DNA of 64,000 bases from Arthrobacter sp. M4 (lineage in GTDB: Bacteria; Actinomycetota; Actinomycetes; Actinomycetales; Micrococcaceae), in assembly GCF_020251205.1 (NCBI RefSeq), contig NZ_JAIWYX010000007.1:62001-126000 (forward strand), in the 5' to 3' direction. Shown here piece by piece: positions 44,282 to 52,574 of the stretch. The notes under the pieces are model-generated. The model was not told the origin of the DNA, searched no databases, and worked only from the letters and a program-made list of their open reading frames with translations. The translations under genes and the position numbers were made by a program. Numbering within the stretch: position 1 is the stretch's first letter; each line of letters opens with the position of its first letter.

Positions 44282-46786
44282 ATGGATATGTTGTTTGACC
44301 CGTACGCAGACGGTCCCTTCAAGGCGGCAACAAAGGCGGCTCCGGCCTTTATGTCGGCCATAGACAGCGGGCTGCCGGCCACCGGATCTGGCCGAACAGG
44401 CGGGTCATCGGGCAGCGATGAGGCGGGCTCCCAACACGGTCATTCCGCCCGTGCGGAGTCGCTGTTGCAGGGACTCAACCCGCAGCAGGAGGAAGCTGTC
44501 AAGCATTCCGGAAGTCCGCTGCTGATTGTTGCTGGTGCCGGTTCTGGAAAGACACGCGTGCTTAGTAACCGCATTGCGTATTTGATTGCTACGCGCCGGG
44601 CACACCCAGGCGAGATTCTGGCAATTACGTTCACCAACAAGGCCGCAGCGGAAATGCGCGAGCGAATCGAAGCGTTGGTCGGTGGCCGAGCAAAGATCAT
44701 GTGGATTTCCACGTTCCACTCGTCCTGCGTGCGCATTCTGCGGCGTGAGGCCACCAATGTTGGATTGCGCTCCAATTTCTCCATTTACGACTCCACTGAC
44801 TCCCTGCGCCTGATCACGCTTGTCGCCAAGAATTTGGACCTGGACCCCAAACGCTTTGCACCCAAGTCCATCCAGCACAAAATCTCGGCCCTCAAGAATG
44901 AGCTCATCGACGACGATTCGTACGCCGCCTCTGCCAATTACGGTGATCCGTTCGAGCAGGCTGTGGCGGAGGTCTACAAGGGCTACACACAGCGGCTTCG
45001 CCAGGCTAACGCCATGGATTTCGATGACCTCATTGCCCAGACGGTGTTCATGTTCCGTGCTTTCCCTGCGCTCGCCGAATCGTACCGCCAGCGCTTCCGC
45101 CACGTCCTCGTCGACGAATATCAGGACACCAACCATGCCCAGTACGCTTTGGTTCGCGAAATCGTCGGTGAGGGGCCGGGCGCCAGCGAGCTGACCGTCG
45201 TCGGCGACTCAGACCAGTCCATTTACGCGTTCCGCGGTGCGGACATCCGCAACATTGTTGAGTTCGAGAAGGACTACCCGGACGCCCGCACCATCAAGTT
45301 GGAGCAGAACTACCGCTCCACTCAGAACATTCTTTCCGCCGCCAACTCGGTGATTTCCCGCAACCCGAACCGGCCGGAGAAGCGGCTGTGGACGGCTGAG
45401 GGCGACGGTGAAAAAATCATCGGCTACGTCGCGGAGAATGAGCACGACGAGGCCCAGTTCATCGCCAAGGAGATCGACAGGCTCCAGGACGAATACGGGC
45501 TGCGCCCTGGAGACGTCGCTATTTTCTATCGCACCAACGCGCAGAGCCGCTCCATAGAAGACGTGCTGGTACGTGTCGGCCTGCCGTACAAAGTGGTGGG
45601 CGGTACGCGGTTCTACGAGCGCAAAGAAATCAAGGACGCGCTGGCGTACCTCCGCGTGCTGGTTAACCCGGACGACGACGTCAACCTCCGCCGCGTCCTC
45701 AACGAGCCCAAGCGTGGCATTGGGGACCGGGCCGAGGGTGCTATTGCTGCATTGGCGGAACGTGACCGAATTTCGTTCATAGCGGCCGCGCGTCGTGCCG
45801 ACGAGGCCCCGGCTATGGCAACACGCTCGGTGAATGCCGTTGCAAGCTTCGTGAAGCTGCTCGATGACCTGGCCGAAGTGGCAGAGGGCTCCGGTGCGGC
45901 TGCTGCGCTTGAGGCAGTGCTGGAACAGACGGGCTATCTGGCCACACTGCGGGCAAGCTCCGATCCGCAGGATGAGTCGCGGGTGGAAAACCTTGCCGAA
46001 CTGGTGGCCGTGGTTCGCGAGTACGAACGCGACAACCCCGAGGGGTCCCTTGGTGACTTCCTGGAACAAGTTGCCCTTGTTGCCGACGCTGACCAGATCC
46101 CGGATGCGCCGGCCGGAACCCCGGACGAAGCTGCGGCAGCAGTAGCCGAAGCGAAGCGATTGGGCGTTGTCACTCTGATGACCCTGCACACTGCCAAGGG
46201 CCTGGAGTTCCCGGTGGTTTTCCTCACAGGTATGGAGCACGGGATTTTCCCGCACCAGCGTTCCGCTACTGATCCCAAGGAGCTCGCCGAGGAACGGCGC
46301 CTAGCCTACGTGGGCCTGACCCGGGCGCGGAAGCGGCTGTATGTGACGCGGTCCGAGGTCCGGAGCCTGTGGGGCCAGAGCCAGTACTATGCCGCCAGCC
46401 AGTTCATCCAGGAAATCCCGCCGGAGCTCGTGGAATGGAAGCGTGAAGGCAACACCCGCCAAGCCGCATGGAGCGGCTCGTCCGGTGGGTCGGGCCGCTA
46501 CGGCGGATCTTATTGGGGGGCTGGCACCTCGCGCGGTGCCGGGGCCAGCGCCACGGCAGGGTTCGACGCCGATGTGCCAGCTTCCGTTGTCCGCAACCGT
46601 GTGCAGCCCCAAAAGGAAGTCATTTCCCTGGTTGTTGGGGACAAGGTCAATCACACCAGCTTCGGCAACGGAACCGTGATCGGACTCGAGGGCGCGGGGG
46701 ACAAGACCGTGGCCAAGGTGACCTTTGACGTGGGGGAGAAGCGATTGCTCCTGCGGTATGCCCCGCTGACCAAGGTGGATTCGTAG
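44282..46786 (+). CDS. pcrA: ATP-dependent DNA helicase PcrA/UvrD
   Basis: This 834-residue SF1A 3'-5' helicase acts in nucleotide excision repair and replication restart. Motifs: Q motif LNPQQEEAVKH, I VAGAGSGKTRVL, Ia TFTNKAAAEM, II VDEYQDTNHAQY, III GDSDQSIYAFRGAD, IV LEQNYRST, V TLHTAKGLEFPVVFL and VI RRLAYVGLTRARKRLY. The N-terminal ~60 residues and the Gly/Ser-rich stretch (~735-765) before the C-terminal Tudor-like, RNA-polymerase-binding domain (~785-834, GDKVNHTSFGNGTVIGLEG) fit actinobacterial PcrA. ATG 44282 (MDMLFDPYADGP) is preferred over the upstream in-frame start at 44249. Confidence 0.96.
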   Translation: MDMLFDPYADGPFKAATKAAPAFMSAIDSGLPATGSGRTGGSSGSDEAGSQHGHSARAESLLQGLNPQQEEAVKHSGSPLLIVAGAGSGKTRVLSNRIAYLIATRRAHPGEILAITFTNKAAAEMRERIEALVGGRAKIMWISTFHSSCVRILRREATNVGLRSNFSIYDSTDSLRLITLVAKNLDLDPKRFAPKSIQHKISALKNELIDDDSYAASANYGDPFEQAVAEVYKGYTQRLRQANAMDFDDLIAQTVFMFRAFPALAESYRQRFRHVLVDEYQDTNHAQYALVREIVGEGPGASELTVVGDSDQSIYAFRGADIRNIVEFEKDYPDARTIKLEQNYRSTQNILSAANSVISRNPNRPEKRLWTAEGDGEKIIGYVAENEHDEAQFIAKEIDRLQDEYGLRPGDVAIFYRTNAQSRSIEDVLVRVGLPYKVVGGTRFYERKEIKDALAYLRVLVNPDDDVNLRRVLNEPKRGIGDRAEGAIAALAERDRISFIAAARRADEAPAMATRSVNAVASFVKLLDDLAEVAEGSGAAAALEAVLEQTGYLATLRASSDPQDESRVENLAELVAVVREYERDNPEGSLGDFLEQVALVADADQIPDAPAGTPDEAAAAVAEAKRLGVVTLMTLHTAKGLEFPVVFLTGMEHGIFPHQRSATDPKELAEERRLAYVGLTRARKRLYVTRSEVRSLWGQSQYYAASQFIQEIPPELVEWKREGNTRQAAWSGSSGGSGRYGGSYWGAGTSRGAGASATAGFDADVPASVVRNRVQPQKEVISLVVGDKVNHTSFGNGTVIGLEGAGDKTVAKVTFDVGEKRLLLRYAPLTKVDS

Positions 46787-46817
46787 GCGCTGCTTAGAAC
46801 CCGACATAATGGAAGCC

Positions 46818-47534
46818 ATGCGACGGACTGTTCTGGGGATTCTGGCTGGCCTTCTGCTCGTAACAGCAACCTCCTGCACCGTCACCACGAAGGACCCCGA
46901 CTACGTCACCCCCGCGGCCCTACCGCCTTTGGAACAGCTCAAGCAGGCACCGGTCTCGCAACCTACTGCGCTCGCCGCTACTGGTGACGTGCTGGCCTTC
47001 GTGACCGAGGATCGCAACATCGTCTGCGCGCTGACTTCGGCCAAGGGCGACAATCTCAACCTGCCCTATGAAACTAACTCCTTCGCCGATCCTGCGAACA
47101 CCAAGCTGGCCACTGTTCCCATTGCCCACTGCGAGCTCGCCCACTACCCGAAGCCGGACTCGAAAGACATCAAGGACGACTGCGCAGGTACCGGCCTGGG
47201 CTACCTGGGCGGAGCCGCCCTTGTCAGGCCAGACAAGGCGGTCTATGGCGAATGCCGCTCCGGCGTCACCCAGATGGAAGCTGAATTCGGGCCCAAGGGA
47301 ACCAAGAACGGCCCCATCTCACAACTTCCGGTCCTCGAAGATGGCCAAAACATCGAGCGGAATGGACTCCGGTGCTCCGCCTACAACGGGGGAGTTGCGT
47401 GCGGAAATGTTTCGGCCGGCGTCGCATTCTTCGTGAGCCGCTCCACCTACCAACTCGTGGAGCCCCCGGAACCCACGCAAAGTCCCGGTACCCAAGCGCC
47501 CACGCCTGCCACAACAGCCCCAAAATCCGCGTAA
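46818..47534 (+). CDS. Putative lipoprotein of unknown function
   Basis: The protein has 238 residues. The signal segment (MRRTVLGILAGLLLVTATSC) ends in a lipobox-like ATSC, so the mature protein should be anchored on the outer face of the membrane. The body contains several cysteines (ICALTS, HCELAH, DDCAGT, GECRSG, RCSAYN, ACGNVS) that could form three disulfides, consistent with an extracellular fold, and a Pro/Thr-rich C-terminal tail. I do not recognise the family with certainty. ATG 46818 is chosen because it gives a typical signal peptide (the frame opens at 46809). Confidence 0.78.
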   Translation: MRRTVLGILAGLLLVTATSCTVTTKDPDYVTPAALPPLEQLKQAPVSQPTALAATGDVLAFVTEDRNIVCALTSAKGDNLNLPYETNSFADPANTKLATVPIAHCELAHYPKPDSKDIKDDCAGTGLGYLGGAALVRPDKAVYGECRSGVTQMEAEFGPKGTKNGPISQLPVLEDGQNIERNGLRCSAYNGGVACGNVSAGVAFFVSRSTYQLVEPPEPTQSPGTQAPTPATTAPKSA

Positions 47535-47563
47535 TATAGCGCTTTTTCTACGTTCGATAGAAC

Positions 47564-47579
47564 TGTGTGGTTACTCACA
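47564..47579 (+). promoter_or_regulatory. CRP/GlxR-like cAMP-receptor site upstream of sucCD
   Basis: TGTGTGGTTACTCACA matches TGTGA-N6-TCACA at 9 of 10 fixed positions. It lies ~180 bp before sucC in a 222-bp intergenic region. The rest of that region shows no clear hairpin or other site beyond the sucC Shine-Dalgarno (AGAAGGA). Confidence 0.6.
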
Positions 47580-47756
47580 TAAAAGGTACTGTTGATCAGG
47601 CGGGACCTCTCCAAGGGCTAAAGTTCCCTGTGGAACTTACGTTATGTGACCGGCGTTTACGCCGCTTCTCAGCGCGTACCCTCCGCAGCTGGCCATCGCG
47701 GTCACCCGTGGTGTCCGGCTGTCAAGAAACTACTTCGACGTAGAAGGACACAAACC

Positions 47757-48926
47757 GTGGACCTGTTTGAATATCAGGCGCGCGATATGTTCGAAAAGTA
47801 CGGTGTCCCCGTACTCGCCGGCATCGTGGCGCAGACCCCTGAAGAAGCAAAGGCTGCTGCTGAGAAAATCGGCGGCGTCACCGTCGTCAAGGCACAGGTA
47901 AAGATCGGCGGCCGCGGTAAGGCCGGCGGTGTCAAGGTTGCAAAGTCCGCTGACGAAGCTCTTGAGCACGCCACGAACATCCTCGGTATGGACATCAAGG
48001 GCCACACCGTCAACAAGGTCATGATCGCCCAGGGCGCTGACATTGCTGAGGAATACTACTTCTCCATCCTTCTGGACCGTGCAAACCGCAACTACCTGGC
48101 CATGTGCTCGGTGGAAGGCGGCATGGAGATTGAGCAGCTGGCCGTGGAGCGCCCCGAAGCTCTGGCCAAGGTTGCCATCGACCCCGCTGTTGGCGTCGAC
48201 CAGGCCAAGGCTGACGAGATCGTCGAAGCTGCAGGCTTCGCTGAGGAACTGCGTGGCAAAGTGGCCAGCGTCATCCTCAAGCTCTGGGATGTGTTCAAGA
48301 AGGAAGACGCCACCCTGGTGGAGGTCAACCCGCTGGTCAAGACCGGCTCCGGCGACATCCTCGCCATCGACGGCAAGGTCTCCCTGGACGAGAACGCTGA
48401 CTTCCGTCACGTGCACCACTCCGAGTTGGAGGACAAAGCAGCGGCCAACCCGCTGGAGTCCAAGGCCAAGGAACTGGACCTGAACTACGTTAAGCTCGAT
48501 GGCGAGGTTGGCGTGATCGGCAATGGCGCCGGTTTGGTTATGTCCACCCTGGATGTTGTGGCCTACGCAGGCGAGAACCACGGCAACGTGAAGCCCGCCA
48601 ACTTCCTGGACATCGGTGGCGGTGCCTCGGCTGAGGTGATGGCCAACGGCCTGTCCATCATCCTGGGCGACGAGCAGGTCAAGAGCGTGTTCGTGAACGT
48701 CTTCGGTGGCATCACCGCCTGTGACGCCGTCGCTAAGGGCATCGTCGGTGCCCTCGCGGAACTCGGCAAGGACGCCAACAAGCCCCTGGTTGTCCGCCTC
48801 GACGGCAACAACGTTGAGGAGGGCCGCCGCATCCTGACCGACGCCAACCACCCGCTGGTCACCCTGGCCGCAACCATGGACGAGGGCGCCGACAAGGCTG
48901 CCGAGCTCGCCTTCGCCGCTAAGTAA
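47757..48926 (+). CDS. sucC: Succinate-CoA ligase (ADP-forming) subunit beta
   Basis: This 389-residue TCA-cycle enzyme, with SucD, interconverts succinyl-CoA and succinate with ATP formation. The ATP-grasp domain starts at [19 protein letters not shown] and contains [16 protein letters not shown] (nucleotide loop) and LVEVNPLV; the C-terminal ligase domain has [32 protein letters not shown] and [19 protein letters not shown] 47757 fits the family start and follows AGAAGGACA; the frame is open further upstream. sucD follows after 12 bp. Confidence 0.97.
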   Translation: MDLFEYQARDMFEKYGVPVLAGIVAQTPEEAKAAAEKIGGVTVVKAQVKIGGRGKAGGVKVAKSADEALEHATNILGMDIKGHTVNKVMIAQGADIAEEYYFSILLDRANRNYLAMCSVEGGMEIEQLAVERPEALAKVAIDPAVGVDQAKADEIVEAAGFAEELRGKVASVILKLWDVFKKEDATLVEVNPLVKTGSGDILAIDGKVSLDENADFRHVHHSELEDKAAANPLESKAKELDLNYVKLDGEVGVIGNGAGLVMSTLDVVAYAGENHGNVKPANFLDIGGGASAEVMANGLSIILGDEQVKSVFVNVFGGITACDAVAKGIVGALAELGKDANKPLVVRLDGNNVEEGRRILTDANHPLVTLAATMDEGADKAAELAFAAK

Positions 48927-48938
48927 AGGGACGCGACA

Positions 48939-49841
48939 ATGTCTATCTACCTCAACAAGGACTCCAAGGTCATCGTTCAGGGCATCACGGGTGGCGAAGG
49001 TACCAAGCACACCGCCCTGATGCTCAAGGCCGGCACCAACATTGTTGGCGGCGTGAACGCCCGTAAGGCCGGCACCACGGTCCTGCACGGCGACAAGGAA
49101 ATCACCGTTTTCGGCACCGTCAAGGAAGCCATGGCGGAGACTGGCGCAGACGTTTCCATCGTCTTCGTTCCGCCGGCATTCACCAAGTCCGCCGTCGTTG
49201 AAGCAATCGAAGCCGGCATTGGCCTGGTTGTTGTCATCACCGAAGGCGTCCCGGTCCAGGACACCGCAGAATTCTGGGCCCTGGCCCAGTCCAAGGTGGA
49301 CGCCGACGGCAAGCAGATCACCCGCATCATCGGCCCGAACTGCCCCGGCATCATCACCCCGGGTGAGTCCCTGGTGGGCATCACCCCGGCAACCATCACG
49401 GGCAAGGGCCCCATCGGCTTGGTCTCCAAGTCCGGCACGCTGACCTACCAGATGATGTACGAACTGCGCGACCTCGGCTTCTCCACTGCCATCGGCATCG
49501 GCGGTGACCCGGTCATCGGCACCACGCACATCGACGCTCTGGCCGCCTTCGAGGCAGACCCGGAGACCAAGGCCATCGTCATGATTGGTGAAATCGGTGG
49601 CGACGCTGAAGAGCGCGCAGCCGACTTCATCAAGGCCAACGTCACCAAGCCGGTTGTCGGCTACGTGGCTGGCTTCACCGCGCCTGAAGGCAAGACCATG
49701 GGCCACGCAGGCGCCATCGTCTCCGGTTCCGCCGGTACCGCCCAGGCCAAGAAGGAAGCCCTCGAGGCAGCAGGCGTCAAGGTCGGCAAGACTCCGTCCG
49801 AGACCGCCCAGCTCCTCCGCGAAGTCTACGCAGCCCTCTAG
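48939..49841 (+). CDS. sucD: Succinate-CoA ligase subunit alpha
   Basis: This 300-residue protein is the CoA-binding and phosphohistidine subunit. It has the Rossmann start [50 protein letters not shown], and the active-site phosphohistidine loop [10 protein letters not shown]. It forms the standard operon with sucC (Shine-Dalgarno AAAGGGA) and ends before a strong hairpin. Confidence 0.98.
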   Translation: MSIYLNKDSKVIVQGITGGEGTKHTALMLKAGTNIVGGVNARKAGTTVLHGDKEITVFGTVKEAMAETGADVSIVFVPPAFTKSAVVEAIEAGIGLVVVITEGVPVQDTAEFWALAQSKVDADGKQITRIIGPNCPGIITPGESLVGITPATITGKGPIGLVSKSGTLTYQMMYELRDLGFSTAIGIGGDPVIGTTHIDALAAFEADPETKAIVMIGEIGGDAEERAADFIKANVTKPVVGYVAGFTAPEGKTMGHAGAIVSGSAGTAQAKKEALEAAGVKVGKTPSETAQLLREVYAAL

Positions 49842-49892
49842 GACTGCGACCCGTGAGGGTCCCCTGAGGCCCTGAAGGGTCAACATACAAGT

Positions 49893-49940
49893 ACGACGGC
49901 GTCCGTCACCTTTTCGTCGAAAGGTGACGGACGCCGTCGT
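49893..49940 (+). terminator. Long hairpin terminator after sucCD
   Basis: ACGACGGCGTCCGTCACCTT pairs with its complement AAGGTGACGGACGCCGTCGT around TTCGTCGA. It is a ~20-bp perfect stem followed by TGTTGTTT. Confidence 0.9.
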
Positions 49941-49983
49941 TGTTGTTTAACCCGCCCTTCCTTCGATAGTCCAGATTTGTTAG

Positions 49984-49998
49984 TATGTCAGGACAAAC
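49984..49998 (-). promoter_or_regulatory. Predicted inositol-regulon operator, site 1 (before the tautomerase gene)
   Basis: Minus strand GTTTGTCCTGACATA, an instance of GTTTG-N4-GACATA. It lies 19 bp before the tautomerase start and overlaps its likely promoter. Confidence 0.65.
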
Positions 49999-50016
49999 TA
50001 TCAAAGGAGAGGAAAC

Positions 50017-50421
50017 ATGCCCCTCGTGAGGATCGACGTCAATCAAGGGCGCAGCCCCGAACAGCTCAAGGAACTCAGCCAGGCGATCCATGATGCAATC
50101 CTGGCCGAGTATGGCATCCCGGAGCGCGACTACTTCCACATCGTGACCGAACACCCTGCGGGTCAGATCTTTGCCCAGGACGCGGGATTGGGATTTGAAC
50201 GCACATCCGGCGTGGTCATGATCCAGATTTTCACCCAGGGTGGTCGAAGCCAGGAGGCCAAGGAGTCCCTGTTCGCGGCGATCGCAGGCCGGCTCTCCGA
50301 GTTGGGTGTCGCGGGTGAAGACGTGTTCCTTGGGTATGTCGAAAACACCCCCGGAGACTGGTCTTTCGGCTTTGGCCGCGCACAGTATGTAACCGGGGAG
50401 TTGGCTGTGCCGCGCAAATGA
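50017..50421 (+). CDS. Tautomerase-superfamily protein (Tautomerase_2 / malonate-semialdehyde-decarboxylase-like)
   Basis: The protein has 134 residues and starts Met-Pro, the hallmark of the tautomerase superfamily in which Pro-1 is catalytic after Met removal. Counting Pro as 1, D37 (IPERDYFHIV) is at the position of the MSAD catalytic Asp, and NTPGDWSFGFGRAQYVTGEL matches the C-terminal block of the Tautomerase_2/MSAD group. The MSAD Arg73/Arg75 pair is not fully kept: here the loop is FTQGGRS with one Arg. The upstream operator is shared with iolC and the GntR gene, so an IolK-like role (malonate semialdehyde to acetaldehyde) is the leading inference. Shine-Dalgarno AAAGGAGAGG is strong. 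Confidence 0.8.
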   Translation: MPLVRIDVNQGRSPEQLKELSQAIHDAILAEYGIPERDYFHIVTEHPAGQIFAQDAGLGFERTSGVVMIQIFTQGGRSQEAKESLFAAIAGRLSELGVAGEDVFLGYVENTPGDWSFGFGRAQYVTGELAVPRK

Positions 50422-50426
50422 TGTTG

Positions 50427-50441
50427 GCGCTAAAATAGCGC
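50427..50441 (+). terminator. Short hairpin after the tautomerase gene
   Basis: GCGCTA-AAA-TAGCGC is a 6-bp stem 5 bp past the stop. It is a weak terminator at best and has no T-tract. Confidence 0.35.
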
Positions 50442-50459
50442 AGTATGCCATGTTGTAAA

Positions 50460-50489
50460 TATGTCAGTACAAACCTTTGACAGGACATA
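50460..50489. promoter_or_regulatory. Predicted inositol-regulon operator, site 2 (double site before iolC)
   Basis: Two motif copies face each other without a gap: TATGTC-AGTA-CAAAC (50460-50474) and CTTTG-ACAG-GACATA (50475-50489). Together they form a 30-bp dyad TATGTC-N4-CAAA-N2-TTTG-N4-GACATA. A TTGACA -35-like hexamer (50478-50483) lies inside. About 100 nt of leader separate it from iolC. Confidence 0.75.
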
Positions 50490-50589
50490 AAAACTGGTGC
50501 AGAGTAGTGGTTGTGGCCCGCCTCACGGAGGGCCCGCCGGCACCGGAGACGCCTCCTGAAGGGTGCAACATCCACAAAGAGAAAGGTCA

Positions 50590-51627
50590 TTGAACATCGT
50601 GACCCACGAGCTGCTTACGATCGGGCGCATCAGCGTTGATATTTACCCGAACGACATCGGGGTGGGACTGGAGGATGTGCAGACCTTCAGCAAGTACTTG
50701 GGTGGTTCGCCGTCTAACGTGGCGGTGGCCGCAGCGCGGCACGGTCGCCGCACCGGCGTCATCACGCGGACCGGTGACGATCCCTTTGGCAACTACCTGC
50801 ACGGCGAACTGAAGAAGTTCAAGGTGGATGACAGCTTTGTCACCCCGGTACCGGGACTGCAGACGCCAGCCACTTTCTGTGCCATCCAGCCCCCGCACGA
50901 CTTCCCGCTGTACTTCTACGGCCGTTTCCCCACCGCCCCAGACCTGCAGATCAAGGCTGAGGAACTGGACCTGGATGCCATCCGCGACGCCAAGATTTTC
51001 TGGTCCACCGTGACTGGCCTGTGCCAGGAACCGAGCCGCGGCGCACACATCGCCGCGCACGAGGCCCGCCCACGGGCTGGCTTGAAGGAACGCCAGCACA
51101 CCATCCTTGACCTGGACTACCGGCCGATGTTCTGGGCCTCCGAGGAAGAGGCCCGCGCTGAGGTCGCCAAGATCCTCCCGCAGGTCACTGTCGCGATCGG
51201 CAACGACAAGGAATGCGCCGTAGCCGTCGGCGAGGGCACGCCGGACGAGCAGGCCGACCGCCTGCTGGCGGCCGGCGTCGAGATCGCCGTCGTCAAGCTT
51301 GGCCACGAAGGCGTCATGGCGAAGACCCGCACTGAGCGTGTTGTTTCCGCTCCCGTGCCGGTGGACACCCTCAACGGCCTTGGGGCCGGCGACTCTTTCG
51401 GTGGGGCTTTTGTTCACGGCCTGTTGTCCGGCTGGCCACTGGAACAGGTCCTGGACTACGCCAACGCGGCAGGTGCCATTGTTGCCTCGCGTCTGTCCTG
51501 CGCTGACGCGATGCCGACGCCGGCGGAAGTCACCTCGCTGCTGTCCGAACGGGGCCGCCTGGTTCCTGATTCTGCTGCCGCTGTCTCCTCCGCCGGCGAG
51601 ACCGTTCCCGAAGGAGCAAGCCGATGA
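50590..51627 (+). CDS. iolC: 5-dehydro-2-deoxygluconokinase
   Basis: This ~345-residue PfkB-family sugar kinase phosphorylates 2-deoxy-5-keto-gluconate in inositol catabolism. Visible are LLTIGRISVDIYPNDIG, FSKYLGGSPSNVAVAAARHG (PfkB signature 1), LDLDYRPMFWAS (the IolC-specific DYRPxxW) and the catalytic LNGLGAGDSFGGAFVHGLL (Asp base). The start is TTG 50590 (close after GAAAGG) or GTG 50599; the latter gives the common THELLTIGR start. First gene of the iol operon; it overlaps the next gene by 4 bp. Confidence 0.94.
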   Translation: MNIVTHELLTIGRISVDIYPNDIGVGLEDVQTFSKYLGGSPSNVAVAAARHGRRTGVITRTGDDPFGNYLHGELKKFKVDDSFVTPVPGLQTPATFCAIQPPHDFPLYFYGRFPTAPDLQIKAEELDLDAIRDAKIFWSTVTGLCQEPSRGAHIAAHEARPRAGLKERQHTILDLDYRPMFWASEEEARAEVAKILPQVTVAIGNDKECAVAVGEGTPDEQADRLLAAGVEIAVVKLGHEGVMAKTRTERVVSAPVPVDTLNGLGAGDSFGGAFVHGLLSGWPLEQVLDYANAAGAIVASRLSCADAMPTPAEVTSLLSERGRLVPDSAAAVSSAGETVPEGASR

Positions 51628-52574
51628 GCCTGAAAACTGTCCCTGGTATCGCAGGAATTAGCGGCGATCCGCGGCGCTACGAGCACCTGAGCCGTATCCG
51701 TCTAGAGGACCCGGACGCCGTGGCCCGCGCTGCCGCCTCGCGCCGTCGTCATCCGGGCCTGAAGTACGGCCAGCAGAACTTCATTGTTGCCGCCGACCAC
51801 CCGGCCCGCGGTGCGCTGGCAGTGGGCAGCGACCCGACGGCGATGGCGGACCGGCGGGACCTGCTGGATCGCCTGCAGATCGCCCTGGCCAACCCGGCGG
51901 TTGATGGCGTCCTTGCTTCGCCGGACATCATGGACGACCTGCTCTTGCTTGGCGCCTTGGAAGGCAAGCTGGTGTTCGGTTCGATGAACCGAGGCGGCCT
52001 GGCCGGTCTGGTGAACGAGTTCGATGACCGCTTCACCGGCCACACCGCGGCTGCCCTGCAGGCATTGGGCGCCGACGGCGGCAAGATGCTGACGAGGATC
52101 TGCCTTGAGGACCCCGACACGGTATCCGCCCTGGAAGCGACCGCCAAAGCCGTCGATTCCCTGGCCGAGCGGAAGCTCATCGCGATGGTGGAGCCCTTCC
52201 TGTCCATTCGTGACACCAGCGGCAAGGTCCGTAACAACCTTTCAACAGACGCGGTGATCAAGTCCATCGCGATCGCCGAGGGCCTAGGTTCCACAAGTGC
52301 CTACACCTGGATGAAGCTGCCCGTGGTCGCGGACATGGAACGCGTCATGGCCGCCACCACGCTGCCTACGGTGCTGTTGGGCGGTGACCCGGATTCCAGC
52401 CCGGACGAGGTCTTCGCCAGCTGGGGCGCCGCCCTGGCACTGCCGGGCGTTCAGGGCCTGACAGTGGGCCGGACCCTGCTGTACCCCAAGGACGGCGATG
52501 TGGCCGGTGCGGTGGCTACCGCCGCGTCGCTGCTGCAGACGTCCCCCCGCATTCCAGTGAACGTATCGGAGTGA
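51624..52574 (+). CDS. Cgl0158-family (beta/alpha)8-barrel aldolase, probable IolJ substitute
   Basis: The protein has 316 residues. The TIM-barrel pattern (FIVAADHPARGALAVG, GVLASPDIMDDLLLLGALEG, KLVFGSMNRGGLAG, AMVEPFLSI, YTWMKLPVVADMERV, TVLLGGDPDSSPDEVF) matches the DeoC/LacD-like family named for Cgl0158, which occurs in actinobacterial iol operons. No other aldolase is in the locus, so it probably cleaves 2-deoxy-5-keto-gluconate-6-phosphate to DHAP and malonate semialdehyde; this is inferred from position. The likely Schiff-base Lys is in WMKLP. ATGA overlaps join it to iolC and to iolD. Confidence 0.85.
   Translation: MSLKTVPGIAGISGDPRRYEHLSRIRLEDPDAVARAAASRRRHPGLKYGQQNFIVAADHPARGALAVGSDPTAMADRRDLLDRLQIALANPAVDGVLASPDIMDDLLLLGALEGKLVFGSMNRGGLAGLVNEFDDRFTGHTAAALQALGADGGKMLTRICLEDPDTVSALEATAKAVDSLAERKLIAMVEPFLSIRDTSGKVRNNLSTDAVIKSIAIAEGLGSTSAYTWMKLPVVADMERVMAATTLPTVLLGGDPDSSPDEVFASWGAALALPGVQGLTVGRTLLYPKDGDVAGAVATAASLLQTSPRIPVNVSE

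Noticed and set aside
47730..49886. 718-codon minus-strand frame across sucC and sucD
   Set aside because: Antisense shadow of two highly expressed, strongly codon-biased genes; it spans two unrelated genes without any domain.
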